Shown in pieces: positions 34,543 through 44,147 of a stretch of 64,000 bases of DNA. This stretch comes from Companilactobacillus nuruki. Its GTDB lineage: Bacteria > Bacillota > Bacilli > Lactobacillales > Lactobacillaceae. A program made the position numbers and the translations under genes. Each line of letters starts with the position of its first letter. Position 1 is the first letter of the stretch. Under the pieces are notes generated by a model. It did not search any database and was not told where the DNA came from. It saw only the letters and a list, made by a program, of their open reading frames with translations. The stretch covers positions 1-64,000 of the forward strand of contig NZ_NIPR01000052.1 of the NCBI RefSeq assembly GCF_002872255.1, read 5' to 3'.

Positions 34543-36309
34543 ATGCGCGATGGAGCTATGATGGGACGGGAGTTACCAAAGAGTAATGGTACGTTCAAAT
34601 TTAAAGATTTTATGCATCTAATTAATAGTGTCAATCCTAAAAAATCACTTTTTGTTCTAAGTATGTTGTTAAGTCTAGTAACTAGTGGGGCCAGTTTGGT
34701 AGTACCGCAATTGACAAAAGGATTGGTCGATACTAGTGGTCTTTCCAAAATAGATGGAAAAATGGTAGCTGTTTTAGTACTAGCTTTCTTGATTCAATTA
34801 GGCTTTGGAACGATTGGTGGCTATATTTTAAGATACGTCGGTGAGAGTTCAGTTAAAACTTTGCGTGAAAAACTGTGGGCCCACTTGTTAAAATTACCAG
34901 TAGATTATTTTGATGATCATAAATCTGGTGAGAGCAGTTCGCGATTAGTTAACGACACTAGTGTCATCAAGGATTTAATTACATCCCAATTTCCTAATTT
35001 TGTTACTGGTGCTATTCAATTAGTTGGATCTATGTTTATACTTTTCTTCATGGATTGGAAGATGGCATCATTAATGTTCGCCATCATACCCGTATTTGTT
35101 TTGATTCTTTTACCTATCGGTCGAATAATGTCAAAACTTGGCAGAAGACTACAAGCTGCCACTGCAGATTTCAACGCTGATGCCAGTGAAAAACTGTCAG
35201 AAGTTCGTTTAATCAAATCCAGTAATGGTGAGGAATTTGAAAAAACAACTGGTGGAAACTATATCAACAAAATTTTTAATGTTGGTATCAAGGACGCCCG
35301 TATTGAAGCTGTTCTTCAACCTATCATGACAACAGCAATGTTGGGAATCTTCGTTGGAATTCTTGGATACGGTGCCGTTAGAATTCAACAAGGAACTCTC
35401 TCTAGTGGTTCATTAGTTGCTTTCCTACTATATTTATTCAATATCATCACACCTATAGCTAGTTTTGCCACATTCTTTTCTCAAGTTCAAAAGGCTATGG
35501 GATCAACTGAAAGAATTCAAGAAATCTTGAATACTGAGCCAGAAACTACCACTTCTAATCAAGAAGTTAATGTCGAAGGCCAAACCATAACTGCCGCTCA
35601 TTTGAACTTTAGTTATGATGCAGATAATCAGATTCTTCATGATGTTTCCTTCGAAGCAAAGCCTAACACCGTAATCGCTTTTGCTGGTCCTTCTGGTGGT
35701 GGTAAATCAACGATCTTCTCACTTTTAGAGAGATTTTATCAACCTGATAACGGTTCTATACTTATTGGCAATCACAATATTAAAGATATTGATTTATCCA
35801 ACTGGCGCTCACAAATTGGATATGTATCCCAAGATAGTGCTGTTTTTGCTGGTAGTATTCGTGACAATTTGCAATATGGTTTGGACACAAAACTAACTGA
35901 TGAACAATTATGGCATGGACTAGAACTAGCTTATGCTGACGAATTTGTTAAGGCTTTTCCAGAACAATTAGATACCCAAATTGGTGAACGTGGTGTCAAA
36001 TTATCTGGTGGACAAAAACAAAGAATTGCTATTGCTCGTGCTTTCTTGCGTGATCCTAAAATTCTAATGCTTGATGAAGCCACGGCCAGCCTCGATTCAG
36101 AATCTGAAGAAAAAGTTCAACGTGCGCTAGATCAACTGATGGTTGGTAGAACAACTTTAGTTATCGCTCACCGTCTTTCAACTATTGTTGACGCAGATCA
36201 AATTTACTTTATTGAACATGGATCTGTAACTGGACATGGTACACATAAACAATTGATGAAAGAACATGAATTATATGCCCAATATGTCAACGAACAAATG
36301 GTTAATTAA
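34543..36309 (+). CDS. ABC exporter, fused permease-ATPase (multidrug type)
   Basis: 588 residues: six membrane helices (about 35-325), then the ATPase with Walker A GPSGGGKST, signature LSGGQKQRIAIARA, and Walker B ILMLDEATASLD. It is a half transporter of the LmrA/BmrA type, expected to act as a homodimer pumping lipophilic compounds outward. GAGGA precedes the ATG. It shares the operon with the MarR gene, which suggests substrate-induced expression. Confidence 0.9.
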   Translation: MRDGAMMGRELPKSNGTFKFKDFMHLINSVNPKKSLFVLSMLLSLVTSGASLVVPQLTKGLVDTSGLSKIDGKMVAVLVLAFLIQLGFGTIGGYILRYVGESSVKTLREKLWAHLLKLPVDYFDDHKSGESSSRLVNDTSVIKDLITSQFPNFVTGAIQLVGSMFILFFMDWKMASLMFAIIPVFVLILLPIGRIMSKLGRRLQAATADFNADASEKLSEVRLIKSSNGEEFEKTTGGNYINKIFNVGIKDARIEAVLQPIMTTAMLGIFVGILGYGAVRIQQGTLSSGSLVAFLLYLFNIITPIASFATFFSQVQKAMGSTERIQEILNTEPETTTSNQEVNVEGQTITAAHLNFSYDADNQILHDVSFEAKPNTVIAFAGPSGGGKSTIFSLLERFYQPDNGSILIGNHNIKDIDLSNWRSQIGYVSQDSAVFAGSIRDNLQYGLDTKLTDEQLWHGLELAYADEFVKAFPEQLDTQIGERGVKLSGGQKQRIAIARAFLRDPKILMLDEATASLDSESEEKVQRALDQLMVGRTTLVIAHRLSTIVDADQIYFIEHGSVTGHGTHKQLMKEHELYAQYVNEQMVN

Positions 36310-36321
36310 TAATAAAATTTA

Positions 36322-36376
36322 AAAAGATACCCTATAACCGTTAACTCAAAATTCTAACGATTATAGGGTATCTTTT
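36322..36376. terminator. Bidirectional terminator
   Basis: AAAAGATACCCTATAA pairs with TTATAGGGTATCTTTT with additional inner pairs (36322-36343 with 36355-36376), between the convergent exporter and lipoate ligase genes. Confidence 0.9.
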
Positions 36377-37403
36377 ATTTTTTAGACAATAACAGTTCAA
36401 TTAACAAACTAGGATCAATTTTTCCCAAGTTAGCAGCAAGGTCAACTTTTGAAAATGCTTCTTCCAAACCAGCTTTAGTAAAATCTGCTCCCAAGAGCGA
36501 CTGTTCAATTAAATGAATATCTCCACCAGTAATAAAATCACCATAAATTCGGATATCAGAAATCTTTTGATTCTTCAATGAAAAATTAAAGGCTACTGTT
36601 CCAATATCAAAATGCTTTGAAACATAGTTAGTAAAGCCAGGATTCTTACCATAATTCCATTCATCAGTATCATATTTATCTTTCAGGCGTGATTCAATAA
36701 CATCCCAATCATGATCATTTAAAGTATATGTCTCAATATCAGAAAGTTTCTCTACATGATAAATCCTTTTGAGTAGTTCATCTTTAAATTCATTGGCATT
36801 CATACTTCTATAAGGTTCATCCAAATAAGGTTTAATATTAGTAATTCGTTTATTGACCGACTTAACACCCTTAGATTCCAATTTATCTTTTTCAGGTGTC
36901 AAAACCTTACTTGCAGTATCCATATCCAAATCAAACATCAATGTTCCACCAGCGGCGTATGAATCACCAACTTTAAACATCGTCATACCAGAGAATTTCT
37001 TACCATCAACAACAATGTCGTTTCTACCACGCATCTCGACACCCTTAGCCCCCATATCATGCAATGCATCAATAATAGGTTGGGCAAAATATGCATAGTC
37101 ACCAAAATGTCCATCGTCACCGATAACAATATTTTCAAAGATCAAATTACCATAATCATGGTAGACAGCACCCCCACCTGAGGTTCTACGAACCAAGTGA
37201 ATATTCTTCTCTTTCAAATATGGAAAATTAACTTCAGCGTAAGCATTCTGGTGGACACCTACGATTACTGAAGGATTGTTAATATACAGAATCAATCCAT
37301 GACCTGGCAGGCGTAAATCATTAACTAAATAATTATCCAATGATTGATTAACGATTGCGTTATAAACTGGCTTTTTGTTTTTAGATGTATCAATAAAGAA
37401 CAT
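36375..37403 (-). CDS. lplA: Lipoate-protein ligase A
   Basis: 342 residues. The catalytic fold has VHQNAYAEVN, RRTSGGGAVYHDYGN and the Lys in KFSGMTMF, followed by the C-terminal accessory domain. It attaches scavenged lipoate to E2 or H proteins by way of lipoyl-AMP. The start at 37403 has GGGAG 8 nt upstream; a GTG at 37412 directly abuts that site. It is a single gene; no lipoylated target is in the window. Confidence 0.92.
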   Translation of the reverse strand: MFFIDTSKNKKPVYNAIVNQSLDNYLVNDLRLPGHGLILYINNPSVIVGVHQNAYAEVNFPYLKEKNIHLVRRTSGGGAVYHDYGNLIFENIVIGDDGHFGDYAYFAQPIIDALHDMGAKGVEMRGRNDIVVDGKKFSGMTMFKVGDSYAAGGTLMFDLDMDTASKVLTPEKDKLESKGVKSVNKRITNIKPYLDEPYRSMNANEFKDELLKRIYHVEKLSDIETYTLNDHDWDVIESRLKDKYDTDEWNYGKNPGFTNYVSKHFDIGTVAFNFSLKNQKISDIRIYGDFITGGDIHLIEQSLLGADFTKAGLEEAFSKVDLAANLGKIDPSLLIELLLSKK

Positions 37404-37483
37404 AGAATCCACTCCCTTTTCTCAACTATGTCTCCATTGTAAGCTCTTTCAATAAATCTAAAAACAATTATTTAACGATTTTT

Positions 37484-38278
37484 CTAAAAAATTGTTGGTA
37501 CCAAACCACCATCAACTCTTAAGGCTTCCCCAGAAAAAGATGATGAATCAGGACTAGCTACAAAAGCTGTAAATCGTCCAATCTCCTCAGGTCTGATCAA
37601 ACGCTGGATTTGTGACCGTGACCGATGATTTTTCATGAAATCACTTTCCCATTTTTCTTTAGGTAACTCACTATCTCTATACATATCATTCAACATTTTT
37701 TGCACGCCTTCGGTCAAAGTTGAACCTGGCATGATCGTATTAACAGTCACGTGACTTGCCACCGTTAGTTTGGATAAACTCTTAGCCAATGATAAATTCA
37801 TTGATTTAGTCATGCTATATTGAGGCATTTCCCCAGAAGGCATCACAGCCTCTTCACTAGCAATAAAAATTATTCTTCCAAAATCTTGTTCTAACATTTT
37901 AGGTAGATAAAATTTGGCTAATGCATTACCAGCTAGGACATTAACTCTAAAGAAATTTTCCCAAATGTCATCACTAATTTCGTAGTAATCCATTGGTTGA
38001 AAAATTCCCATATTGTTAACCAAAATATCTATCTTAGAAATTGTTTCAAACAACCTTTTTCGATCAGTTGTTTTTGCTAAATCAGCAGCAACGCCTTGAG
38101 GATTTGTTTGAGGAAACTTTTGGCTTATTTCTGCGACCACACGGTCAACATCATCCTGTTTTCTACCATTAATAATTACATTAGTACCTTCACGAGCCAT
38201 TTCAATCGCAATGGCCTTACCAATTCCCTTAGTTGATCCGGTAATTAAGGCTAGCTTATTTTTTAAATGTAGATCCAT
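37484..38278 (-). CDS. Short-chain dehydrogenase/reductase
   Basis: 264 residues. TGSTKGIGKAIA binds the cofactor, NNMGIFQP follows, and the catalytic residues are in FIASEE and YSMTKS. Arg near residue 38 suggests NADP(H). It is preceded by AGGAGG and stands 12 nt after an aldo/keto reductase, so the two reductases are one transcript. The substrate is unknown. Confidence 0.87.
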   Translation of the reverse strand: MDLHLKNKLALITGSTKGIGKAIAIEMAREGTNVIINGRKQDDVDRVVAEISQKFPQTNPQGVAADLAKTTDRKRLFETISKIDILVNNMGIFQPMDYYEISDDIWENFFRVNVLAGNALAKFYLPKMLEQDFGRIIFIASEEAVMPSGEMPQYSMTKSMNLSLAKSLSKLTVASHVTVNTIMPGSTLTEGVQKMLNDMYRDSELPKEKWESDFMKNHRSRSQIQRLIRPEEIGRFTAFVASPDSSSFSGEALRVDGGLVPTIF

Positions 38279-38290
38279 TAGACAATCCTC

Positions 38291-39130
38291 CTAAAAATCA
38301 AATTCATCTGGGTTTGGTCCCACACGTAAATCCTCATTCATATTATCGATTGTAGTCATATCAATCTGATCTAAATTAAAGTCGAATACATCAGCATTAC
38401 TTTGCATATGGTCGGGATGTACAGACTTAACAACTAATAAAACGTCTCTTTGAATATCCCAACGCAAAATCACTTGTGCAACTGACTTATGATACTTATC
38501 AGCAATTTTTTGTAACGTAGTATTTTTCAAAATCTTACCTTGCATCAATGGAGACCACGCCTGAATTTTAATACCGTGTTTAGCGCCATAGTCGCGTAAT
38601 TGTGTTTGATTTAATTTTGGATGTGATTCAACCTGATTTAAAACTGGTATTACTTTAGCAAAACTAGCCAATTCTTCTAAATGGTGAATTTGGAAATTGG
38701 ATACGCCAATAGCTTTTATTTTGCCAGTTTCATAGAGATGCTCCAAAGCCAAATATGAATCCTTAAATGAGTTATCGCCAGGCCAGTGAATTAGATATAG
38801 ATCTAGGTAATCAAGGCCCAATTTATAAAGACTGTCGTTGAATTCAGCAATTGTTTCGTCATACGTTAAATGATTATTCCAAACTTTTGAAGTAATAAAT
38901 AAATCTTCACGTTTTAAATTATTTTCTTTCAATCCACGGCGAATTCCTTCACCTGTCCCTGCTTCGTTGCCATAAACTTGGGCCGTATCAATTAAACGAT
39001 ATCCTTGTTTAATACCATTTGCTACAACCTCAGCTGTCTTCTCATCAGGAATTTGGAAAACTCCCAAACCTAAACCAGGAATCTTAGTTCCATTATTCAA
39101 TTCAATTCGATCACTAAGTGAGTTAATCAT
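38291..39130 (-). CDS. Aldo/keto reductase
   Basis: 279 residues, same family as the gene at 22239. Tetrad in RLIDTAQVYGNE, ITSKVWN and LIHWPGD. GVGVSNF-like segment present as AIGVSNFQIHH. AAGGAG precedes the ATG. Followed by the SDR gene. Together they may detoxify carbonyls; the actual substrates are unknown. Confidence 0.87.
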   Translation of the reverse strand: MINSLSDRIELNNGTKIPGLGLGVFQIPDEKTAEVVANGIKQGYRLIDTAQVYGNEAGTGEGIRRGLKENNLKREDLFITSKVWNNHLTYDETIAEFNDSLYKLGLDYLDLYLIHWPGDNSFKDSYLALEHLYETGKIKAIGVSNFQIHHLEELASFAKVIPVLNQVESHPKLNQTQLRDYGAKHGIKIQAWSPLMQGKILKNTTLQKIADKYHKSVAQVILRWDIQRDVLLVVKSVHPDHMQSNADVFDFNLDQIDMTTIDNMNEDLRVGPNPDEFDF

Positions 39131-39207
39131 TATTTTCTCCTTATTAATTAATTCGTATAACTAATATAATTCGAATTGATTGATTTGAATAGTATGTACT
39201 TTTTAGT

Positions 39208-39235
39208 GTTATAGGTACTTTTTTGTACCTATAAC
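39208..39235 (-). terminator. Terminator overlapping the macrodomain gene end
   Basis: GTTATAGGTAC (39208-39218) and GTACCTATAAC (39225-39235) form a perfect 11-bp stem with a T6 loop. It overlaps the ancestral last codons of the macrodomain gene. Confidence 0.7.
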
Positions 39236-39720
39236 ATCCTCAGCAATTTGTTTAGTATTAGAATCAAAACTACTAAGTAGATGATCATATCTAAATTCAT
39301 TTCTTTAATAACATCAATTACAATATCTATGGCCTCTTTCAAAGGATATCCATAAATTCCCGAGCTTATGAAAGGCATAGCAATTGATTTAACATTTAAA
39401 TTTTTAGCTATTAATAAACTATTCTTATAAGTTGATTGTAAAAGCTCTTTTTCATCATGCTTTCCATCGTTATATCTCGGTCCAACAGCATGGATAACAT
39501 AATCAGCATTAAGATTATAAGCCGAAGTATAAACTGCCGTCCCGGTTCTTGTTCCGCCTATTTTGAGCATAGCTTGTTTTAACTTTGGACCAGCTTGTCG
39601 ATTCAAAGCACCATCAACTCCACCACCAGGAATCAAACTGCTGTTAGCGGCATTTACAATTACATCAACATGAAATGATAAATTTGAAATATCATCTTTA
39701 ATAATGGAAATCTTTTTCAT
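39229..39720 (-). CDS. Macrodomain (ADP-ribosyl hydrolase) protein, frameshifted near the end
   Basis: 163 residues as it reads now. The macrodomain ADP-ribose loop is intact: VNAANSSLIPGGGVDGAL (about 24-41), plus HAVGPRYNDG and SSGIYGYPL. Such proteins remove ADP-ribose or O-acetyl-ADP-ribose. The last 12 residues are out of frame: in another frame after a four-T run (about 39266-39269) the DNA codes FDSNTKQIAEDVIGTKKYL and a stop at 39209, which looks like the normal family ending. One missing base explains it. It could be a sequencing error; the catalytic part is complete either way. AAGGA precedes the ATG. Confidence 0.85.
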   Translation of the reverse strand: MKKISIIKDDISNLSFHVDVIVNAANSSLIPGGGVDGALNRQAGPKLKQAMLKIGGTRTGTAVYTSAYNLNADYVIHAVGPRYNDGKHDEKELLQSTYKNSLLIAKNLNVKSIAMPFISSGIYGYPLKEAIDIVIDVIKEMNLDMIIYLVVLILILNKLLRML

Positions 39721-39731
39721 ATTATCCTTCT

Positions 39732-40547
39732 TTATCTCAAAACATACTTTTTAATCGCTTTAGATACACCATTCTTATTATTATCCTCTGTAATAGCATC
39801 CGCAAAGTCTTTAACATCAGTAGGCGCATTCTCCATTGCAACACCCAGTCCAGCAATTTTTAACATTGGAATATCGTTATAATTGTCGCCCAAGGTCATC
39901 GTTTGGTCGAGTGATAAATTATAAGTACTAGTCAATTCTCGCAAAGCCTTTTCTTTTGAAACCTGACTATTGGTAATTTCTAAATAGTTTGGTTTCGACA
40001 AATAAAATGAACTATCATCATAGTTTGATCTCTCTAAATCATTTAACAACACCGAGATTTCGTCTGGTTCACTTACTAAAAGAATCTTGTGGACTGGATT
40101 ATTTTCGATCAATTTATCAAAATCAGTTAATATTGGTGTCAAATTAGTTATCTCTGATTCAATTTTGACCCATTTATCAAGATTTTCAGCATACCAATCA
40201 GAACCTGAATATAGATTTATCGAAACATTATTATATTTATCATGAACTGTTTTTATAATACGTTTGACCTCTTCTACATTTAATTCATGACTCAAGATTT
40301 TCGAATATTCATCATTTTGTAGATCCTTAATAACCAAAGCGCCGTTATAACATGCAATCGGATTATTCAATACACCTAATTCTTTAGCTATTGGTAACAT
40401 GCCCTTAGGGGATCTTGCAGAAGCCAAGACAAAAGGGATATCCTTATTTTTTAATTCCTTTACAGTCTGTTTTAAATCACTGTCAACTTCATTATTATCA
40501 TTTAAAATTGTTCCATCAATATCACTCAAAATTAATTTAATAACCAT
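39732..40547 (-). CDS. Cof-type HAD phosphatase
   Basis: 271 residues. LSDIDGTILNDNN (motif I with two Asp), SARSPKG (motif II), Lys in SKEKAL, and TLGDNYNDIPML (motif IV), with the large Cof cap between. It dephosphorylates sugar phosphates or similar. The start at 40547 has GGGAG 8 nt upstream; it overlaps the DeoR gene end by 11 bp and is translationally coupled. Confidence 0.87.
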   Translation of the reverse strand: MVIKLILSDIDGTILNDNNEVDSDLKQTVKELKNKDIPFVLASARSPKGMLPIAKELGVLNNPIACYNGALVIKDLQNDEYSKILSHELNVEEVKRIIKTVHDKYNNVSINLYSGSDWYAENLDKWVKIESEITNLTPILTDFDKLIENNPVHKILLVSEPDEISVLLNDLERSNYDDSSFYLSKPNYLEITNSQVSKEKALRELTSTYNLSLDQTMTLGDNYNDIPMLKIAGLGVAMENAPTDVKDFADAITEDNNKNGVSKAIKKYVLR

Positions 40548-41292
40548 TATCATCACTCCCGTATTTAACATCAATCATGGAAAGAATTCTTGAACCAGGC
40601 TTTTGATCTGTTATCAATAAATCAAAATCATTTAGATTCCCTATAGTATAAGTAGCTTCTTTTGAAAATTTAGATTCTTCAGCCAAAATGATTTTCCTTT
40701 TAGCGTTCTTTAAAACTAATTGTTTAAGATATGCATCTGTTTGATCTTCAAAACTAACTTGTCCATTTTTCAAACCTGCTGCCCCAATAAATGCAACATC
40801 AAATTTAATATTATTCAAAATCTCAGCTTCATTTAAAGAATAAAAGAAACGATTTTTTATAAAAAACTTGCCACCTAACAAATGTAAGGAAATATTATCT
40901 TTACTACTTAGCATAATAGAGTTATCTAAAGAGTGAGTATAAATAGTAGCTTTAGCATCCAATATTTGAGCTAATTTTAAGACAATTGTTGAAACATCAA
41001 AAAAATAAGTTCCATCAGTTTGAATATAATTGTTAGCAATTTCCGCAATTTGTTTTTTAGAAATCGTAAAGGAATCTAATCTATCATTGAAAGACGAGAT
41101 TTTTTTATCTGTCTCCAATTGCATAACTCCTCCGTGAATTCGTTTGACTTTGCCTTCATTGGATAATTTACTAAAATCACGTCTTACTGTATCTCTAGAG
41201 ACACCGAAATGTTCTATCATCTTTTCAGTTGTTAGAACCTCGTTCTCCTGCAACAACTTCAATATTTCCTCTAATCTTTGCTCTTGATACAA
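40537..41292 (-). CDS. DeoR-family transcriptional regulator
   Basis: 251 residues. HTH with MIEHFGVSRDTVRRDFSKL, then the sensor domain with FDVSTIVLKLA and FIGAAGLKNGQVSFEDQTDAYLK. The start is TTG at 41292 with AGGAGG 7 nt upstream (typical MYQEQRLEEIL opening); a GTG at 41301 overlaps that ribosome site. It forms one transcript with the Cof phosphatase, the second DeoR/HAD pair in this window. Confidence 0.85.
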   Translation of the reverse strand: MYQEQRLEEILKLLQENEVLTTEKMIEHFGVSRDTVRRDFSKLSNEGKVKRIHGGVMQLETDKKISSFNDRLDSFTISKKQIAEIANNYIQTDGTYFFDVSTIVLKLAQILDAKATIYTHSLDNSIMLSSKDNISLHLLGGKFFIKNRFFYSLNEAEILNNIKFDVAFIGAAGLKNGQVSFEDQTDAYLKQLVLKNAKRKIILAEESKFSKEATYTIGNLNDFDLLITDQKPGSRILSMIDVKYGSDDNGY

Positions 41293-41473
41293 TCTTTCCA
41301 CCTCCTAGAAAGATTGTAACATTTTTTAAGCTTTTGTAAGTAAACATAAGTATTAGTAATGCATTAATTTTTTATAACCATTTTAGTAAAACGATCCCCT
41401 TGGCTATGATAAAATTAATATGATTATTTTTTGAGGGAAATAATATTATATTTTGTTAAAGAGAGGTGATTTT

Positions 41474-42577
41474 ATGAATGAAATTACTCCTTATATGCAT
41501 GATGCACAGCATGTTTCACTTTATTTGGGATTAATTACTGTCGCACTGTTAGGAATATTTTTATTTACTTGGCTTAAAGAACCTCGAAGATTAATAAATG
41601 GTATTACTTTTACTATCTTCTTCATTTTCTTTTTGACTGAACTAGCTGTTCTAATTTTCAGTACTGGCAATCCACACTTTATTTTTATAATGGGAATGCT
41701 ATTTATATTAATTATGGTCATTATTGCCTTAATAATGATCTTTATGTGGGCTTTATTACTCTGGAATGCCTTCTTAGTTTGGAAACGGGAAAGTCATACA
41801 CTTTCCAATATGTTGACATTATTTCTAGCTATCTTTTTAATTGCCTTATGGTTTATCAATATCTTCATGGCAGATAAAGCCAAATTTTTACCTAATTGGT
41901 TTAATACTCTGATCTCTGGATTACCATTTATTGGAATATACCTAGGTATTTGTTCTTACAATTTTTTAGTTAACGTTTTTCTTTATCAATTTGTGCCAAA
42001 ACGATACAAAGCTAATTACTTAATAGTTTTAGGCGCTGGTTTAATCAATGGTGATACAGTTTCAAAATTACTAGGTAATCGAATTGAAGCAGCCCTTAGA
42101 TTTGCCAATAAACAAATCAAAAAGGGACGTCCTGCGCCAAAAATTATTTTCTCTGGTGGTCAAGGACCTGACGAAAAACTTTCGGAAGCCAAAGCAATGG
42201 CAGACTATGCAATCGCACATGGTTGGGATAAGAATCTAGTTATTTTAGAAGATAAATCTCGCAACACCTTACAGAATATGCAATTTTCAAAAGACATGAT
42301 TCAAGCAGATTATGGTAATAAAGGTGCCTACATTAAGTTCTTTAGTAATAACTATCATATCTTTCGAGCTGGTTTATATGCCCGTATGGCCGGAATTACT
42401 GCCAACGGAATCGGTGCATCTACTAGATTGTACTTTCTACCAAATGCACTTATTCGTGAATTTGTAGCAGTATTATTAATGAATAAAAAACGTCATATGA
42501 TCTTCATCGGATTAATTATACTAATGACTTTATTATTAGTTGCTGTTACGGTTTATACCGATATCATGGCAAAATAA
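41474..42577 (+). CDS. YdcF/SanA-type (DUF218) membrane protein
   Basis: 367 residues. Four to five hydrophobic segments fill the first 180 residues. A DUF218 domain follows (about 185-340): YLIVLGAGLINGDTVS, IIFSGGQGPDEKLSEAKAM and DKSRNTLQNM with NNYHIFRAG. One membrane segment closes the chain. Relatives act in cell envelope processes but the reaction is unclear. The start at 41474 has GAGAGG upstream. Single gene with own terminator. Confidence 0.82.
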   Translation: MNEITPYMHDAQHVSLYLGLITVALLGIFLFTWLKEPRRLINGITFTIFFIFFLTELAVLIFSTGNPHFIFIMGMLFILIMVIIALIMIFMWALLLWNAFLVWKRESHTLSNMLTLFLAIFLIALWFINIFMADKAKFLPNWFNTLISGLPFIGIYLGICSYNFLVNVFLYQFVPKRYKANYLIVLGAGLINGDTVSKLLGNRIEAALRFANKQIKKGRPAPKIIFSGGQGPDEKLSEAKAMADYAIAHGWDKNLVILEDKSRNTLQNMQFSKDMIQADYGNKGAYIKFFSNNYHIFRAGLYARMAGITANGIGASTRLYFLPNALIREFVAVLLMNKKRHMIFIGLIILMTLLLVAVTVYTDIMAK

Positions 42578-42578
42578 A

Positions 42579-42622
42579 AATAACTTCACAAATGGAAGAA
42601 ATTCCACTCTGTGAAGTTATTT
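42579..42622. terminator. Bidirectional terminator
   Basis: AAATAACTTCACA pairs with TGTGAAGTTATTT (42579-42591 with 42610-42622), followed by a T-run, between convergent genes. Confidence 0.88.
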
Positions 42623-42624
42623 TT

Positions 42625-43086
42625 TTAGTAATTACCCTTAATAACAAAATAAGTACCTCGAATTATACCGGCTAAACTTGATCGTTGACGAACAAATTTA
42701 AACTTGCCTTCAAACTCTTCAGGAACATCCATCCCTTCAGTCAACTTGAAACCAACTGCTCTTTTCCCATTAGGATCTAAACTATATAGAATATTGACCT
42801 CAAGACCGTTCTCATAAAATACATGTGACCAACGGGTGTTTTCCACAACAAAATCACTAACCTCTAATGGTTTATAGGGAAACTCCATATCACGTTCCTT
42901 TAGTATTGTTTCAATTCGATTCAAGATCTCTGGATTTTCATCTGCAGGCATAGTTACGAATTCATGCCGATACTTATTACGAAAATAACGTGCTTCATTA
43001 GCTCTCAATCCAGCTAACTTATCAGCAACTGGCGAACTCTCCAAACCAATCGTTGAAACCTTTTTAAAGTCTACTTTATATGCCAT
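42625..43086 (-). CDS. Protein of unknown function
   Basis: 153 residues from the ATG at 43086. A longer reading to 43140 exists but would contain the AAGGAGAG stretch internally. The distance from that stretch to 43086 is long (about 17 nt), so the start is uncertain. It is soluble, charged, with no signal peptide. Recognisable pieces such as NTRWSHVFYENGLEVNILYSL do not lead me to a family. It follows a GNAT gene closely and probably shares its transcript. Confidence 0.6.
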   Translation of the reverse strand: MAYKVDFKKVSTIGLESSPVADKLAGLRANEARYFRNKYRHEFVTMPADENPEILNRIETILKERDMEFPYKPLEVSDFVVENTRWSHVFYENGLEVNILYSLDPNGKRAVGFKLTEGMDVPEEFEGKFKFVRQRSSLAGIIRGTYFVIKGNY

Positions 43087-43146
43087 ATTTATTAAAAATT
43101 CTCTCTCCTTAAGATTCATTTCTAATATACCATATGTCATTTAGTT

Positions 43147-43650
43147 TTAAAGTTTCTTTTCCATTACAACAACAGTATAACCTGGCACTGCAACCTCGCG
43201 GCCATCTTTAATAAAACCATTCTTCAATAAGAAGCGTTCACTCTGCGAATTTCCTTTAGCATAAGCCAATTCGATTCGTTTAAATCCAGCAACCTTAATT
43301 CCATCCGAAATATCATTAATAATATCAGACCCGATTCCTTTGCCTTGAGACGTTGCATCCACCATAAAGAAACCAATCCAGGCACTTTCATCATCTGGAT
43401 ATCCCATAATTAAATCTAAAATGGCAATTAACTTAGTATCATCAAAGAAACCTAGATAATATTTATCATCCAAACTCTTATTGGCGGGAACAACTTTCAT
43501 ATCTTCCAAAATCGAATGTCTAGTTGCTTGAGGTGGACAATAGGCAAAATACGTAGGATTGCTTTGAACTAACTCAAAAGCCCTATTAACATCACTAGTT
43601 GTTAACTTTCTTACTTGATAATTTGTTGATAAGTTTTTTATTTTTAACAT
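43147..43650 (-). CDS. GNAT-family N-acetyltransferase
   Basis: 167 residues. The acetyl-CoA loop is GFFMVDATSQGKGIGSDII (the QxxGxG/A motif), followed by GFKRIELAYAKGNSQSERFLLKNGF. It transfers acetyl from acetyl-CoA to an amine; the substrate is unknown. It is separated from rpsI by a terminator. Confidence 0.87.
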   Translation of the reverse strand: MLKIKNLSTNYQVRKLTTSDVNRAFELVQSNPTYFAYCPPQATRHSILEDMKVVPANKSLDDKYYLGFFDDTKLIAILDLIMGYPDDESAWIGFFMVDATSQGKGIGSDIINDISDGIKVAGFKRIELAYAKGNSQSERFLLKNGFIKDGREVAVPGYTVVVMEKKL

Positions 43651-43685
43651 TTATACACACCCTTTGTTGATAAAATATGATAACA

Positions 43686-43717
43686 AAAAAACATCTCTCA
43701 CACAGAGAGATGTTTTT
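43686..43717 (-). terminator. Terminator of the rplM-rpsI operon
   Basis: AAAAACATCTCTC pairs with GAGAGATGTTTTT, with T-run on the minus strand, about 25 nt after the rpsI stop. Confidence 0.88.
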
Positions 43718-43741
43718 GAATCAAAACTGGAAATATAAATA

Positions 43742-44134
43742 TTAACGTTTTGAGAATTGTGAAGCCTTACGGGCTTTCTTAAGACCTGGTTTCTTACGTT
43801 CCTTCATACGAGGGTCACGTGTTAAGAAGCCGGCTGACTTAAGTGTAGGTCTGAAATCAGGGTCTACATCAAGTAGGGCTCTTGCAATACCATGTCTAAT
43901 TGCTCCAGCTTGTCCTGAGAAGCCACCACCGTTAACGTTAGCAATAACGTCATAGTTTTCTGCTGTTTCAGTAACATCTAGAGGTTGTTTCATATCAGCA
44001 ATCAAATTGTCAAAAGGAATGTAATCTTTGACATCACGTTTGTTGATAGTAATCTTTCCGTTTCCGGGTACTAGGCGTACACGAGCAACTGAGTCCTTGC
44101 GACGACCTGTTCCGGCGTATGATACTTGTGCCAA
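43742..44134 (-). CDS. rpsI: Ribosomal protein S9
   Basis: 130 residues. It opens with [14 protein letters not shown] and ends with [11 protein letters not shown], whose basic tail reaches the P-site tRNA in the 30S subunit. Length is normal. It lies 13 nt after rplM in the universal L13-S9 operon. Confidence 0.98.
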   Translation of the reverse strand: MAQVSYAGTGRRKDSVARVRLVPGNGKITINKRDVKDYIPFDNLIADMKQPLDVTETAENYDVIANVNGGGFSGQAGAIRHGIARALLDVDPDFRPTLKSAGFLTRDPRMKERKKPGLKKARKASQFSKR

Positions 44135-44147
44135 ATTCTTTTCCTCC

